DNA from: Chelativorans sp. AA-79 | GTDB lineage: Bacteria; Pseudomonadota; Alphaproteobacteria; Rhizobiales; Rhizobiaceae | DNA: 64,000 nucleotides | Direction: 5' to 3' | NCBI RefSeq assembly: GCF_029457495.1 | Contig: NZ_CP120361.1 | Coordinates: forward strand, 3,860,001-3,924,000 | Shown here: positions 45,203-53,211 of the stretch, one piece after another | Numbering within the stretch: the stretch's first letter is position 1 | Layout: the number at the start of each line of letters is the position of its first letter | The notes under the pieces: generated by a model | Databases searched by the model: none | What the model was told of the DNA's origin: nothing | The model's input: the letters and a program-made list of their open reading frames with translations, nothing else | Translations under genes and position numbers: made by a program

Positions 45203-46057
45203 CTATTTCACCGCGCCGGCCATCAGCCCGCGCATGTAGTAGCGTTGCAGGAGAAGGAAGACGATCAGGCAGGGGATGGTCATGACCATCACGCCCGCCT
45301 GCACCGCGCCCCAGTTGATGGCGCCGAGCCGGCCTGCGCGCACCGCAGTCATCAGGACGGGCAGCGTGTATTTGTCGTTGCTCGACAGAAGCACAAGGGC
45401 GGCCAGGAACTCGTTCCAGGCATTGAGGAAGGCGAAGATAGCCACCGTCGCGACCCCCGGCATGACGAGCGGCATCAGGATCGATGCGAGCAGGCGGAAG
45501 TCGGTCGCGCCATCCACGCGGGCCGCCTCCTCGATCTCCTGGGGCACGGCATCGAAGGCGTTGCGCATCATGAAAACGGAGAAGGGAAGCTGCAAAGTCA
45601 CGTAGACGAGCATCAGCCCCACCAGCGAATTGTTGAGCCCGAGCTTTGCCAGGATGATGAAGAGCGGCGTGAGGATCGACTGGAACGGGATCATCAGCGT
45701 GGCGATGACGAGAATGAAAAGCGCGTTCTTGAGCGGGAAGCGGTAGCGGGAGAAGCCGTAGCCCGCAAGCACGCTGACGAACACCGTCAGCACCACCGTG
45801 CCTGCCGAAACGAGCAGGGAATTGGCCATGTGCTGCCAGATGCCCGCGCCGAAACTGTCGAGCGTCCGGTAGGTGTCGAAGCTGATGCCCGTCGTGGGCC
45901 AGGGTGGCAGCGGCGGCTGCTGCGCCTCCGGCCCCGGCCGCAGCGAGGCGAGAAACGCCCAGAAAAATGGCGCCAGGAAGAAAAAGGCCGCACCGAGACC
46001 GAAGGCGTGATAGAGCGCCGCGCCCCAAGCCCGCTTGCTCTGTCCCGCCGCCGTCAC
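45203..46057 (-). CDS. Sugar ABC transporter permease (MalG-type)
   Basis: A 284-residue inner-membrane permease of the carbohydrate uptake (CUT1) group. It has six hydrophobic segments and the EAA loop IEEAARVDGATDFRLLASILMPLVMPG that contacts the ATPase. The GTG start (46057) overlaps the stop of the MalF-type permease by four bases. No ATP-binding subunit is encoded in this operon, so a shared MsmK/UgpC-type ATPase elsewhere is expected. Confidence 0.93.
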   Translation of the reverse strand: MTAAGQSKRAWGAALYHAFGLGAAFFFLAPFFWAFLASLRPGPEAQQPPLPPWPTTGISFDTYRTLDSFGAGIWQHMANSLLVSAGTVVLTVFVSVLAGYGFSRYRFPLKNALFILVIATLMIPFQSILTPLFIILAKLGLNNSLVGLMLVYVTLQLPFSVFMMRNAFDAVPQEIEEAARVDGATDFRLLASILMPLVMPGVATVAIFAFLNAWNEFLAALVLLSSNDKYTLPVLMTAVRAGRLGAINWGAVQAGVMVMTIPCLIVFLLLQRYYMRGLMAGAVK

Positions 46058-46980
46058 GACCGGTCCTCCCCGACGCGGAGTAGCTTGAGCTGCACGAGGC
46101 TCAAGGCGACCAGAATCAGGAGCAGCACGATCGAGAGCGCGGAACCGTAGCCCAGCCGGAAGGAGACGAAGGACTGATTGAAGATATAGTAGACGACCGA
46201 GATCATCCGGTTCTGCGGGCCGCCGCTCGTCATGATGTAGAACTGGTCGAAGGCGAGGATGGAGCCTGTCACGGACAGCATCAGCGCCAGCGCGATGGTC
46301 CGCCGCATGAGCGGCAGCGTGAGAAGGCGGAAGCGCTGCCACCAGTTGGCGCCGTCGATCTTCGCCGCTTCGGTGAGTTCTCCGGGGATGCTTTGCAGGC
46401 CCGTCAGCAGGATGATCATGGTGAAGCCAGCGATCTTCCACACCACCATGACGATGACGACCGCAAAGGCCGTGTCGAAGTCCGCGAGCAGGTTGAGCTT
46501 GCGTTCCGTGAGGCCGAGCGCCCTGAGCGCCGGGCCGAACAGGCCGCTGTCCACATTGGCGAGCCACACCCATAAAAGGGAGGCCGTAGCGAGCCCGACC
46601 ACGACGGGCAGAAAGAACACGGTCCTGTAGGTGGACACGAAAGGCCTGTGCCGCTCGACGAAGAGGGCGAGCGGGAAGGCCACGGCGAAGATCGCGATCG
46701 TCACCACCAGCGTGTAACGCGCAGTGAAGCCGAGTGCGGCCATGAAGCGCCGGTCGCCCAGCATCCGCGCGTAATTGTCGAGGCCGATCCATTTCGGCGC
46801 ACCCATCAGCGGCCAGTCGTGCAGGCTCATCCAGATGGTCATGAGCACCGGCAGCACGAAGAAGATGCCGACGAGCAGGATGGCCGGCGCGATGTAGAGA
46901 AGCCCCTTCCATTCCGCCGCGCTCACGAGGCGGCGGCTGGTGCGGACACTGGAGGCCGTGGTGAATGCGGTGCTGGCCAT
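46054..46980 (-). CDS. Sugar ABC transporter permease (MalF-type)
   Basis: A 308-residue CUT1 permease. The N-terminal EWKGLLYIAPAILLVGIFFVLPVLMTIWMSLHDW is the standard first segment. The EAA loop is LTEAAKIDGANWWQRFRLLTLPLM. It pairs with the MalG-type permease encoded directly downstream. ATG 46980 is preceded by GGGATCGAG. It lies 62 bases after the binding-protein gene. Confidence 0.93.
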   Translation of the reverse strand: MASTAFTTASSVRTSRRLVSAAEWKGLLYIAPAILLVGIFFVLPVLMTIWMSLHDWPLMGAPKWIGLDNYARMLGDRRFMAALGFTARYTLVVTIAIFAVAFPLALFVERHRPFVSTYRTVFFLPVVVGLATASLLWVWLANVDSGLFGPALRALGLTERKLNLLADFDTAFAVVIVMVVWKIAGFTMIILLTGLQSIPGELTEAAKIDGANWWQRFRLLTLPLMRRTIALALMLSVTGSILAFDQFYIMTSGGPQNRMISVVYYIFNQSFVSFRLGYGSALSIVLLLILVALSLVQLKLLRVGEDRS

Positions 46981-47042
46981 CGGTGCTCGATCCCGATCGT
47001 TGATGGAAGATGCCGGGCAGCGAGTTGCCCGGCATCCTTGCT

Positions 47043-48278
47043 TCAGCGGGCGTTGTCGATGATCGACTGCATCTCGGCTCCGGCATTCTCGAAGGCGGCA
47101 TCGACATCCTCGCCGTAGATCGCGGCGTTGATGAAGGTGGCCCACGGCCCGTTCGCGCTGTTGATCAGGTCGTTGAAGAGCAGCGTGTAGGGCGTCTTGG
47201 CCACCGCAATGGCATCGACCGCCACTTTCAGGCGCGGGTCGAGCCCCTCCAACACTTCGTCGGCGATGTCCGACCGGCTCGGCAGGCTGCCGCGCTCGGC
47301 CAGGATCTTCTGGCCCTCCGGCGAATAGCTGAACTCGATGAACTCCTTCACCGCGTCGAGCTTCTCCGTGCCCTTGGTCACGACGATGTTGTCGCCGCCG
47401 GCGAAAGAGGACTTGCCGCCCTCGATGCCGGGGATCATCGTCACGCCGAAATCGATCTCCGGGTGGTCGTTGATCAGCGAGCCGATCTGAAAGGCGCCCA
47501 GGCTCTGGTGGCCGATCCTGTTGTTGTTGAAGGTCAGGAAGTTCACGCCGTTGTCGCTCGCCGCACTCTCCGGCACCAGGCCCTTTTCCACCATCGAGCG
47601 GTACTTCGCCACCGCCGCACGCATCTGCGGCGTGTCCAGCGTGGCGGTCTGGCCGTCCTCGGAGAGGATATCGGCGCCCGAAGCCCAGACCAGCGGCGTG
47701 AAGGTGAAGATCATGCACCCGCCGCAGCCACCGCCGGAGAAATAGAACCCGTAGATGTCGTCGCCGAGCGCGTTAATCTTCTCGGCGTTGGCTTCGATCT
47801 CGTCCCAGTTCTCCGGCGCCTTTTCGGGATCGAGGCCCGCTTCCCGGTAGAGGTTCTTGTTCCAGGCAAGGACCGAGGTCTCGACCAGCAGCGGCAGCCC
47901 GTAGATTCGGTCCTCATAAGTGCCCAGCTTCACATGCGACGGCGAAAGAGCGTTGAAGTAAGGCAGCGCCTTCGCCCAGTCCGTCAGATCCTCGAGCTGC
48001 CCCGCCGCGGCGAAGGCAGGCGTGTAGATCAGGTCGAGCGAGAGCGCATCGGGCGCCTGGCCGCCAGCGATCGCCGTGGCGTATTTCTGCACCATCTCGG
48101 CGAAGGGCACTTCCGTGACCTCCACCTTGTTCTCGTGGCTCGCATTGTAGGCGGCTACCATATCGGTGAAGGCGGTGCCGATGCCGGTGCGCACCCACAT
48201 ATTGATCGTCTCCTGCGCCGAGGCGCCGGAAACCAGGCAGAGCGTCGCAACGCTCGCGGACAAAAGACGTTTGAGCAT
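47043..48278 (-). CDS. Sugar ABC transporter substrate-binding protein
   Basis: A 411-residue periplasmic family 1 solute-binding protein. It has the signal peptide KRLLSASVATLCLVSGASAQ followed by ETINMWVRTGIGTAFTDMVAAYNASH, the usual first lobe. PEKAPENWDEIEANAEKI is the typical hinge region. ATG 48278 has GGGAGGAG upstream. It delivers sugar to the two permeases downstream. Specificity is not readable, but the GH127 enzyme points to arabinofuranose-containing glycans. Confidence 0.93.
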   Translation of the reverse strand: MLKRLLSASVATLCLVSGASAQETINMWVRTGIGTAFTDMVAAYNASHENKVEVTEVPFAEMVQKYATAIAGGQAPDALSLDLIYTPAFAAAGQLEDLTDWAKALPYFNALSPSHVKLGTYEDRIYGLPLLVETSVLAWNKNLYREAGLDPEKAPENWDEIEANAEKINALGDDIYGFYFSGGGCGGCMIFTFTPLVWASGADILSEDGQTATLDTPQMRAAVAKYRSMVEKGLVPESAASDNGVNFLTFNNNRIGHQSLGAFQIGSLINDHPEIDFGVTMIPGIEGGKSSFAGGDNIVVTKGTEKLDAVKEFIEFSYSPEGQKILAERGSLPSRSDIADEVLEGLDPRLKVAVDAIAVAKTPYTLLFNDLINSANGPWATFINAAIYGEDVDAAFENAGAEMQSIIDNAR

Positions 48279-48323
48279 TTTTACTCCTCCCAAATGGGCC
48301 AACACGCCGGCCCTTTAGCGCTG

Positions 48324-49325
48324 CTATATGCGGAGACCACCCCCGCACGATTCCCTTACGACAAGCTGGCACGGCAGTTTGCGAATGCCGGGCTCGGCCG
48401 GCCTGCCCTCCGCCAGGGCCAGCACCGTCAGGCCGGCTTCCCGGCCCAACGCCTTCAAGTTCATGTCGACCGTCGTGAGCGGCGGACGCGTGATAGAGGC
48501 CACGATCTCCCAATTGTCGAAACCCACAACGGAAACGTCACGAGGGACCTCGATGCCCCTCTCCCTGAGCGCATCCACCACGCCGCGCGCGATCTGATCG
48601 TTGCCGCAGAAGATACCGTCCGGCATCTCGCCGCCCGCCGACCACAGCCGGTCGACGGCCGCATGGCCCCAAAGCTCGGACCATTCGCCGTGGAGCACCT
48701 CAGCCCCCTCACCCACGAGGCGGCGATAGGCTTCCGCGCGCAGGCCGACCGAAGCAAAGCTTTCCGGGCCGGTGACATGGACGATGCGCTTGCGCCCAAG
48801 CCGCATCAACCAGTCTACGGCTTCGCGCGCGCCCTGAAAATCGTCCGATGTCAGGGTGACGCTGCCCGCCGGCCCTTGCGTGAAGGCGTAGACCACCGGC
48901 ACCGGCAAGTTGGAAAGATCGACGGGCAGGCACCGGTCGATGCGCTTGCCCGAAGCGATGATGCCGTCCACCTGTTTGTCGAGCATGGCGTCCACATGCA
49001 CCGCACCCAGCGCCGGATCGTCTTCGATGGCGCACAGGAAGACAGACACGCCGTAGTCGATCAGGGCTTCTGAAATGCCGGCCATCACCGGCAGGGTGAA
49101 ACGGCCGTAGGTATCGTTGGTGAGCAGACCCACGGTGAAGCTGCGGTTGCTGAGAAGCCCGCGGGCCATGGCGTTGGGACGGAAGCCGAGTTCGACCGCT
49201 ATCCGCTTCACCCGCTCACGTGTCTCGACGGTCATCCGCCCGGTGCCGTTGAGCGCACGAGAGGCGGTGGCGATGCTGACGCCGGCCGCAGACGCAACGT
49301 CGTAGATACGCGTCCTCCCGGCCAT
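48324..49325 (-). CDS. LacI-family transcriptional regulator
   Basis: A 333-residue repressor. The N-terminal headpiece is TRIYDVASAAGVSIATASRALNGTGRM, with the LacI hinge helix NAMARGLLSNRSFTVGLL. A periplasmic-binding-protein-like effector domain follows, with IFCGNDQIARGVVDALRERG and VSVVGFDNWEI. ATG 49325 has GGGAGGATG upstream. It is the first gene of the arabinofuranoside operon and probably represses it and itself through the two palindromes at 49350-49388. Confidence 0.93.
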   Translation of the reverse strand: MAGRTRIYDVASAAGVSIATASRALNGTGRMTVETRERVKRIAVELGFRPNAMARGLLSNRSFTVGLLTNDTYGRFTLPVMAGISEALIDYGVSVFLCAIEDDPALGAVHVDAMLDKQVDGIIASGKRIDRCLPVDLSNLPVPVVYAFTQGPAGSVTLTSDDFQGAREAVDWLMRLGRKRIVHVTGPESFASVGLRAEAYRRLVGEGAEVLHGEWSELWGHAAVDRLWSAGGEMPDGIFCGNDQIARGVVDALRERGIEVPRDVSVVGFDNWEIVASITRPPLTTVDMNLKALGREAGLTVLALAEGRPAEPGIRKLPCQLVVRESCGGGLRI

Positions 49326-49349
49326 CCGACATCCTCCCGACACATCGAT

Positions 49350-49388
49350 TGAGAAAAGGTTTTCTCACGTTGGTAAAACCTTTTCTCA
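49350..49388. promoter_or_regulatory. Pair of LacI-type operators
   Basis: TGAGAAAAGGTTTTCTCA (49350-49367) is an 18-base palindrome apart from its centre. TGGTAAAACCTTTTCTCA (49371-49388) is its inverted copy with two changes. Start-to-start distance is 21 bases, two helical turns. They lie 25-63 bases upstream of the LacI start codon. LacI-family operators are typically such short palindromes. Confidence 0.8.
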
Positions 49389-49390
49389 GA

Positions 49391-49812
49391 ATGGACGCGA
49401 AGTCAAGTCCCGGTCGAGACGGCAGAGGCGATTCCCGAACGGCGGGAATATCACCCCTCTTCATCGCCTTCTGGTGCGCAACCGCATGGAGCGGCTGGAA
49501 CGCGAGGGTGCCATTCTCGGCTATACGGTGATCCTGCGCGCCGATGCGGTCGAACTGCCGGTGCGCGGCATCATGATGATCGAGATCGAAGGACATGTGA
49601 CCGACCGCGTCATCAAGGCGCTGGGCGGCTTTCCGGAGGTTTCCAGCATCCACACCACCAATGGCCGTTGGGACCTGATCGTGGAACTGGCGACTGCCAC
49701 GCTCACCGATTTCGACAGTGTCCTGCGGCGCATCCGTCTCGTCCCGGGCATCACCGGGAGCGAGACCAGCCTCCTGCTGGCTACACCGCGCAGCACCCGC
49801 GCGAAGCTCTGA
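49391..49812 (+). pseudogene. Decayed Lrp/AsnC-family regulator
   Basis: The frame from GTG 49474 encodes RNRMERLEREGAILGYTVILRADA followed by a complete effector (RAM) domain: ELPVRGIMMIEIEGHVTDRVIKALGGFPEVSSIHTTNGRWDLIVEL. The helix-turn-helix that should precede it is missing. An ATG at 49391 starts MDAKSS in another frame, with RTAGISP as the last trace of the DNA-binding helix, and a shift near 49470 plus an internal loss of about ten residues separates the two parts. The breakpoint lies directly beside the LacI operators. Confidence 0.75.
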
Positions 49813-49869
49813 ACGCCAGAGAGCCCACCCAAGCAGGTTCGGGACCGGTACCGCCGCTTGGGGACAGTT

Positions 49870-50844
49870 TTACGCCGGGCTATCCTGCAGCGTTCTCGAC
49901 GGGCCCTGCTCCCGTTCATCGAGAACCGAGCCGGGTTCCTGGTCGATTCCCGATCCGGCCAGGAGATTGGCGATCCAATCCACGAAGACGCGGAGCTTGT
50001 TACTCAGGTGGCGGTTGGGAGGGTAGACCACGAAGAGCGGCATGGGATCGCGTGTCCAATCGGTGAGAACCGGCTGCAAGCTGCCGTCCGCGAAGGCATC
50101 CCTGACCATGAAGAACGGCGCCTGGACAAGGCCGGCGCCCGCCTTCGCCGCAGCAATATAGGTGATCGCCTCGTTCGTCGAGACGACATAGCGCCCGTTC
50201 ACTTCCACTTCCTCCGCATCGCGCCTGAAAATGAAAGGCTGCTGCCGTCCCGTCTGTGCCTGGAAAAAGCTTACGACATGGTGATCCCGCTCGAGATCGA
50301 GCGGATGCTGCGGTTCGCCGAATCGTTCCAGATAGAGGGGCGCGGCACAGGTCACGAAGCTGATGGCGGAAACGCGCCGGGCGATCAGCGACTGATCCGT
50401 AATTTCTCCGCCACGAATGGCGCAGTCGACATTCTCGCCCAGAATATCCACCGGCCGGTCGGAAATGCCGAGGTCCAGCTGGATATCCGGGTAGCGGTCG
50501 CGGAAAGCGCAGAGCGCCGGGATAAGGATCAGGTTCGCAATCGCGCCCGACATCTCCACCCGGAGCTTTCCCTTGGGCAGGCGCTGCGAACTCGCCATGC
50601 TGCTGTCGAGTTCCTCGATCTCGGCCAGAAGGCGCACGGCCCTGTCATAATAGAGTGCGCCGTCGGGTGTAACGAGAACGCGGCGCGTGGTCCGGTTGAG
50701 AAGCTTGGTCCGCAGATGCGCCTCCAGGCCCTGGATCAGCTTCGTGACCGTCGCCTTCGGCACGGCAAGCGTCTCCGAAGCCCGCGTGAAACTTCCGGTC
50801 TCGACGACCCGGACGAAAGTACGCATGGCGGCAAGCTGATCCAT
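49870..50844 (-). CDS. LysR-family regulator divergent to the RND operon
   Basis: A 324-residue LysR regulator of the CrgA/AaeR-like subgroup. The winged helix covers LAAMRTFVRVVETGSFTRASETLAVPKATVTKLIQGLEAHL, followed by TRRVLVTPDGALYYDRA. The effector domain begins GKLRVEMSGAIANLILIPAL. ATG 50844 has GCAGGA upstream; the longer frame from 50874 would read through a likely operator. It faces away from the hydrolase-mexE-mexF operon and is the probable regulator of it, as in related MexT-like or MexEF systems. Confidence 0.9.
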   Translation of the reverse strand: MDQLAAMRTFVRVVETGSFTRASETLAVPKATVTKLIQGLEAHLRTKLLNRTTRRVLVTPDGALYYDRAVRLLAEIEELDSSMASSQRLPKGKLRVEMSGAIANLILIPALCAFRDRYPDIQLDLGISDRPVDILGENVDCAIRGGEITDQSLIARRVSAISFVTCAAPLYLERFGEPQHPLDLERDHHVVSFFQAQTGRQQPFIFRRDAEEVEVNGRYVVSTNEAITYIAAAKAGAGLVQAPFFMVRDAFADGSLQPVLTDWTRDPMPLFVVYPPNRHLSNKLRVFVDWIANLLAGSGIDQEPGSVLDEREQGPSRTLQDSPA

Positions 50845-50869
50845 GATGATTCCTGCAGAGACTTCATTG

Positions 50870-50890
50870 TTCACAGATAGAAATAGTGAA
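50870..50890. promoter_or_regulatory. LysR-type dyad in the divergent promoter
   Basis: TTCAC (50870-50874) and GTGAA (50886-50890) are exact complements with an 11-base spacer. The outer hexamers ACTTCA (50861-50866) and TGAAGT (50887-50892) form a second, nested dyad. The site lies 26 bases upstream of the LysR start and about 140 bases before the hydrolase start. An 11-base spacer is usual for LysR boxes. Confidence 0.55.
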
Positions 50891-51031
50891 GTTATAAACC
50901 AAAGACTTTTTCCATGGAAGAACGATACCCATCTGCCGGTTCAGTGCAGCGCCGGCGCACCGGTTCCGGACAGGATGTTGTCAGGAGGGGTGTGCCATGA
51001 AGCGCAGAGCGAGGGACGTGGATTCGGGCCG

Positions 51032-51859
51032 ATGAGTGTGAGCTGGACAGAGGACGTGCTGAAGAGCGATACCTGCCTCGTGCCGGTGCGCGTCTATCGC
51101 GGCGCGTCCTTCACGAAGGCCCCGCCGCTCGTGCTGCATCTGCATGGCGGCACTTTTCTGGGCGGTTCGCTGGCGGAAGGACACAGTGTCTCCATCGAGC
51201 TTGCAGGCGCCGGGGCGGTGGTGGTGGCGGCGGATTATTCCACGGCCACCGAGCATCCTTTCCCAAAGGCTCTCGAACTCACTTTCAATCTCCTGGGCCC
51301 CCTTTGCGGCCTTCGCGCCAAGCTGGCCGACCGGAAATCCGCCCTTTACGTGGCGGGTGAGGAGGCCGGCGGCAATCTCGCCGCGGGCCTCGCGCTGATG
51401 GCCCGCGACCAGTGCGTGGGCGGTCTCCAGGGTCAGATCCTCCTTTCTCCCATGCTCGATCCGTGCATGGCGACGGGATCTTTCCGCGAGGAGAGCACGA
51501 ATTCCAAAGGCTGCCGCTGGGCCGAGGGGTGGAACCGCTATCTGGGCTTTGCCGCCAATGCCTGCCACCCCTATGCCGTGCCGGCCTATTGCGAGCGGCT
51601 GGCGAGCGTCGCCCCCGCCCTCGTCGTGACGGCGGAGGACGATCCGATGCGTGACGAGAGTCTCAATTACGCGCGGCGCCTGCGCCAGGCGGGCGTGAGC
51701 GTCAGCGAACATGTGTTGCCGGGGCCGACCGGGTGGCCCGCCTCCTATTCGGGTTCGGCGGAAACCGAACCGAAATGGAAGGAAGCCATCCGCGCCCTGT
51801 TCGCGAAGTTTTTCCAAGAAACAGGAGCGTTCTCCGCCCAAGCGAAGCTCTCAACCTGA
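51032..51859 (+). CDS. Alpha/beta hydrolase-fold protein lacking catalytic residues
   Basis: A 275-residue protein of the hormone-sensitive-lipase-like (alpha/beta hydrolase 3) family. HLHGGTFLGGS is the intact oxyanion-hole HGG motif. The nucleophile elbow, normally GDSAGG, reads GEEAGG, so Ser is replaced by Glu. The usual C-terminal HGF is replaced: HVLPGPTGWPASY contains no histidine at that place. Only the acid remains (AEDDPMRDE). It is therefore probably not an esterase; a binding or regulatory role is inferred. It leads the MexEF-type pump operon. Confidence 0.82.
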   Translation: MSVSWTEDVLKSDTCLVPVRVYRGASFTKAPPLVLHLHGGTFLGGSLAEGHSVSIELAGAGAVVVAADYSTATEHPFPKALELTFNLLGPLCGLRAKLADRKSALYVAGEEAGGNLAAGLALMARDQCVGGLQGQILLSPMLDPCMATGSFREESTNSKGCRWAEGWNRYLGFAANACHPYAVPAYCERLASVAPALVVTAEDDPMRDESLNYARRLRQAGVSVSEHVLPGPTGWPASYSGSAETEPKWKEAIRALFAKFFQETGAFSAQAKLST

Positions 51860-51889
51860 TCGGCCGACAGGCCTCCAAGGAGACTATCG

Positions 51890-53107
51890 ATGAAGAAGAT
51901 CACTGCCCGCCGGCTCCTCTGGGGCGCCGGACTAACCCTTATTGTCTCGATTTCGGCCGGCGTGCCGGCCATCAACTGGTTGCAGGTGCACGGCGCGAGC
52001 GCCGAATCGGCGGCACCCGCGGCGCCTCAGGCCACGCCCGTTTCCGTGGCCCTCGTGGAACCGCGGGACGTGATGACCTGGCAGGAATTCTCCGGCCGGC
52101 TCGAGGCGGTCGACCGCGTCGAACTTCGCTCGCGCGTGGCCGGCGCGATCCAGGCCGTGCATTTCCGCGAAGGCGCCCTCGTCAAAGAGGGCGATCTCCT
52201 GGTCTCCATCGACCCCGCACCCTATGCCGCCGCGGTCGCGCAGGCGGAAGCCGTGGTCGCTGCCGCGAAGGCACGGGTGGAGCTGACCCGGCTCGAGCTC
52301 GAACGCGGCCGCAAGCTCGCCGAGAACCGCACCGTCTCGCAGAGCGATCTCGACCAGAGGCTCAGCGCCTATCACGAGGCGGAGGCGAGCGTGAGATCGG
52401 CCGAGGCCGCGCTGCAGGCGGCGCAGCTCGATCTCGGCTATACCGAAATCCGCGCGCCGATTTCCGGCCGCGTCGGCGAGCTCGAGATCACCGAGGGCAA
52501 TCTGGTCGCGGCCGGGGCCAGTTCGCCGGTGCTCACGAGCCTTGTTTCTGTCGATCCGATCTATGCGAGCTTCAGTGTGAGCGAGGACTTCGTCTCGCGC
52601 GCCTTGGCCGAGCTTCCGGCCACGTCCTCCGGCGCACTCGCCGTCGAACGGATCCCGGTGGAGATCAGCACGACGAGCGGCGAGCCGATCCGGGGCGAGC
52701 TCCAGTTCGTGGACAACGCGGTCGACACGGCAAGCGGCACCATCCGCGTCAGGGCCATCTTCGACAATCCGGAAGGCCGCCTGATCCCGGGACAATTCGT
52801 CCGGGTGCGCCTCGGACAGCCGAACCCCCAATCCGAGCTCGTCATCAGCGAGCGCGCCGTCGGTACCGACCAGGACAAGAAGTTCGTCTTCGTGGTCGAT
52901 GGCGAAAACAAGATCGCCTACCGGCAGGTGACACTCGGGCCGACGGCCGAAGGCCTGCGCATCGTCCAGGACGGCCTTGATGCAGGCGAACGCATCGTCG
53001 TGAACGGCCTGCAGCGGGTCCGTCCCGGCGCTCTCGTGGACCCGCAGCCCGTCGCCATGTCGCCCGCCGAGCAGACGGTAGCCGGCGCGGAGACGGCGTT
53101 GCATTAA
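51890..53107 (+). CDS. RND efflux periplasmic adaptor (MexE-like)
   Basis: A 405-residue membrane-fusion protein. It has an N-terminal anchor or signal (LLWGAGLTLIVSISAGVPAI), a barrel-sandwich half-motif SRVAGAIQAVHFREGALVKEGD, and a helical hairpin (about 105-165). The second half-motif is YTEIRAPISGRVGELEITEGN, and the C-terminal beta-barrel/MP region includes PNPQSELVISERAVGTD. GGAGACTATCG precedes the ATG. It joins the RND pump encoded next to an outer-membrane channel that is not encoded in this window. Confidence 0.94.
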   Translation: MKKITARRLLWGAGLTLIVSISAGVPAINWLQVHGASAESAAPAAPQATPVSVALVEPRDVMTWQEFSGRLEAVDRVELRSRVAGAIQAVHFREGALVKEGDLLVSIDPAPYAAAVAQAEAVVAAAKARVELTRLELERGRKLAENRTVSQSDLDQRLSAYHEAEASVRSAEAALQAAQLDLGYTEIRAPISGRVGELEITEGNLVAAGASSPVLTSLVSVDPIYASFSVSEDFVSRALAELPATSSGALAVERIPVEISTTSGEPIRGELQFVDNAVDTASGTIRVRAIFDNPEGRLIPGQFVRVRLGQPNPQSELVISERAVGTDQDKKFVFVVDGENKIAYRQVTLGPTAEGLRIVQDGLDAGERIVVNGLQRVRPGALVDPQPVAMSPAEQTVAGAETALH

Positions 53108-53211
53108 ACCAAGGGAGGCGATTGCGCCTCCCACATTGCTCCAGTGCAAATCGGGGATGGCCTGCCGGTCATCCGCCGGTGCTCATTCCCGCTTCGTGAA
53201 AGGGCGGCAAG

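Noticed and set aside
43242..45239. A 665-codon plus-strand open frame
   Set aside because: It is the antisense of the GH127 gene; composition is rich in A, R and H and shows no motif.
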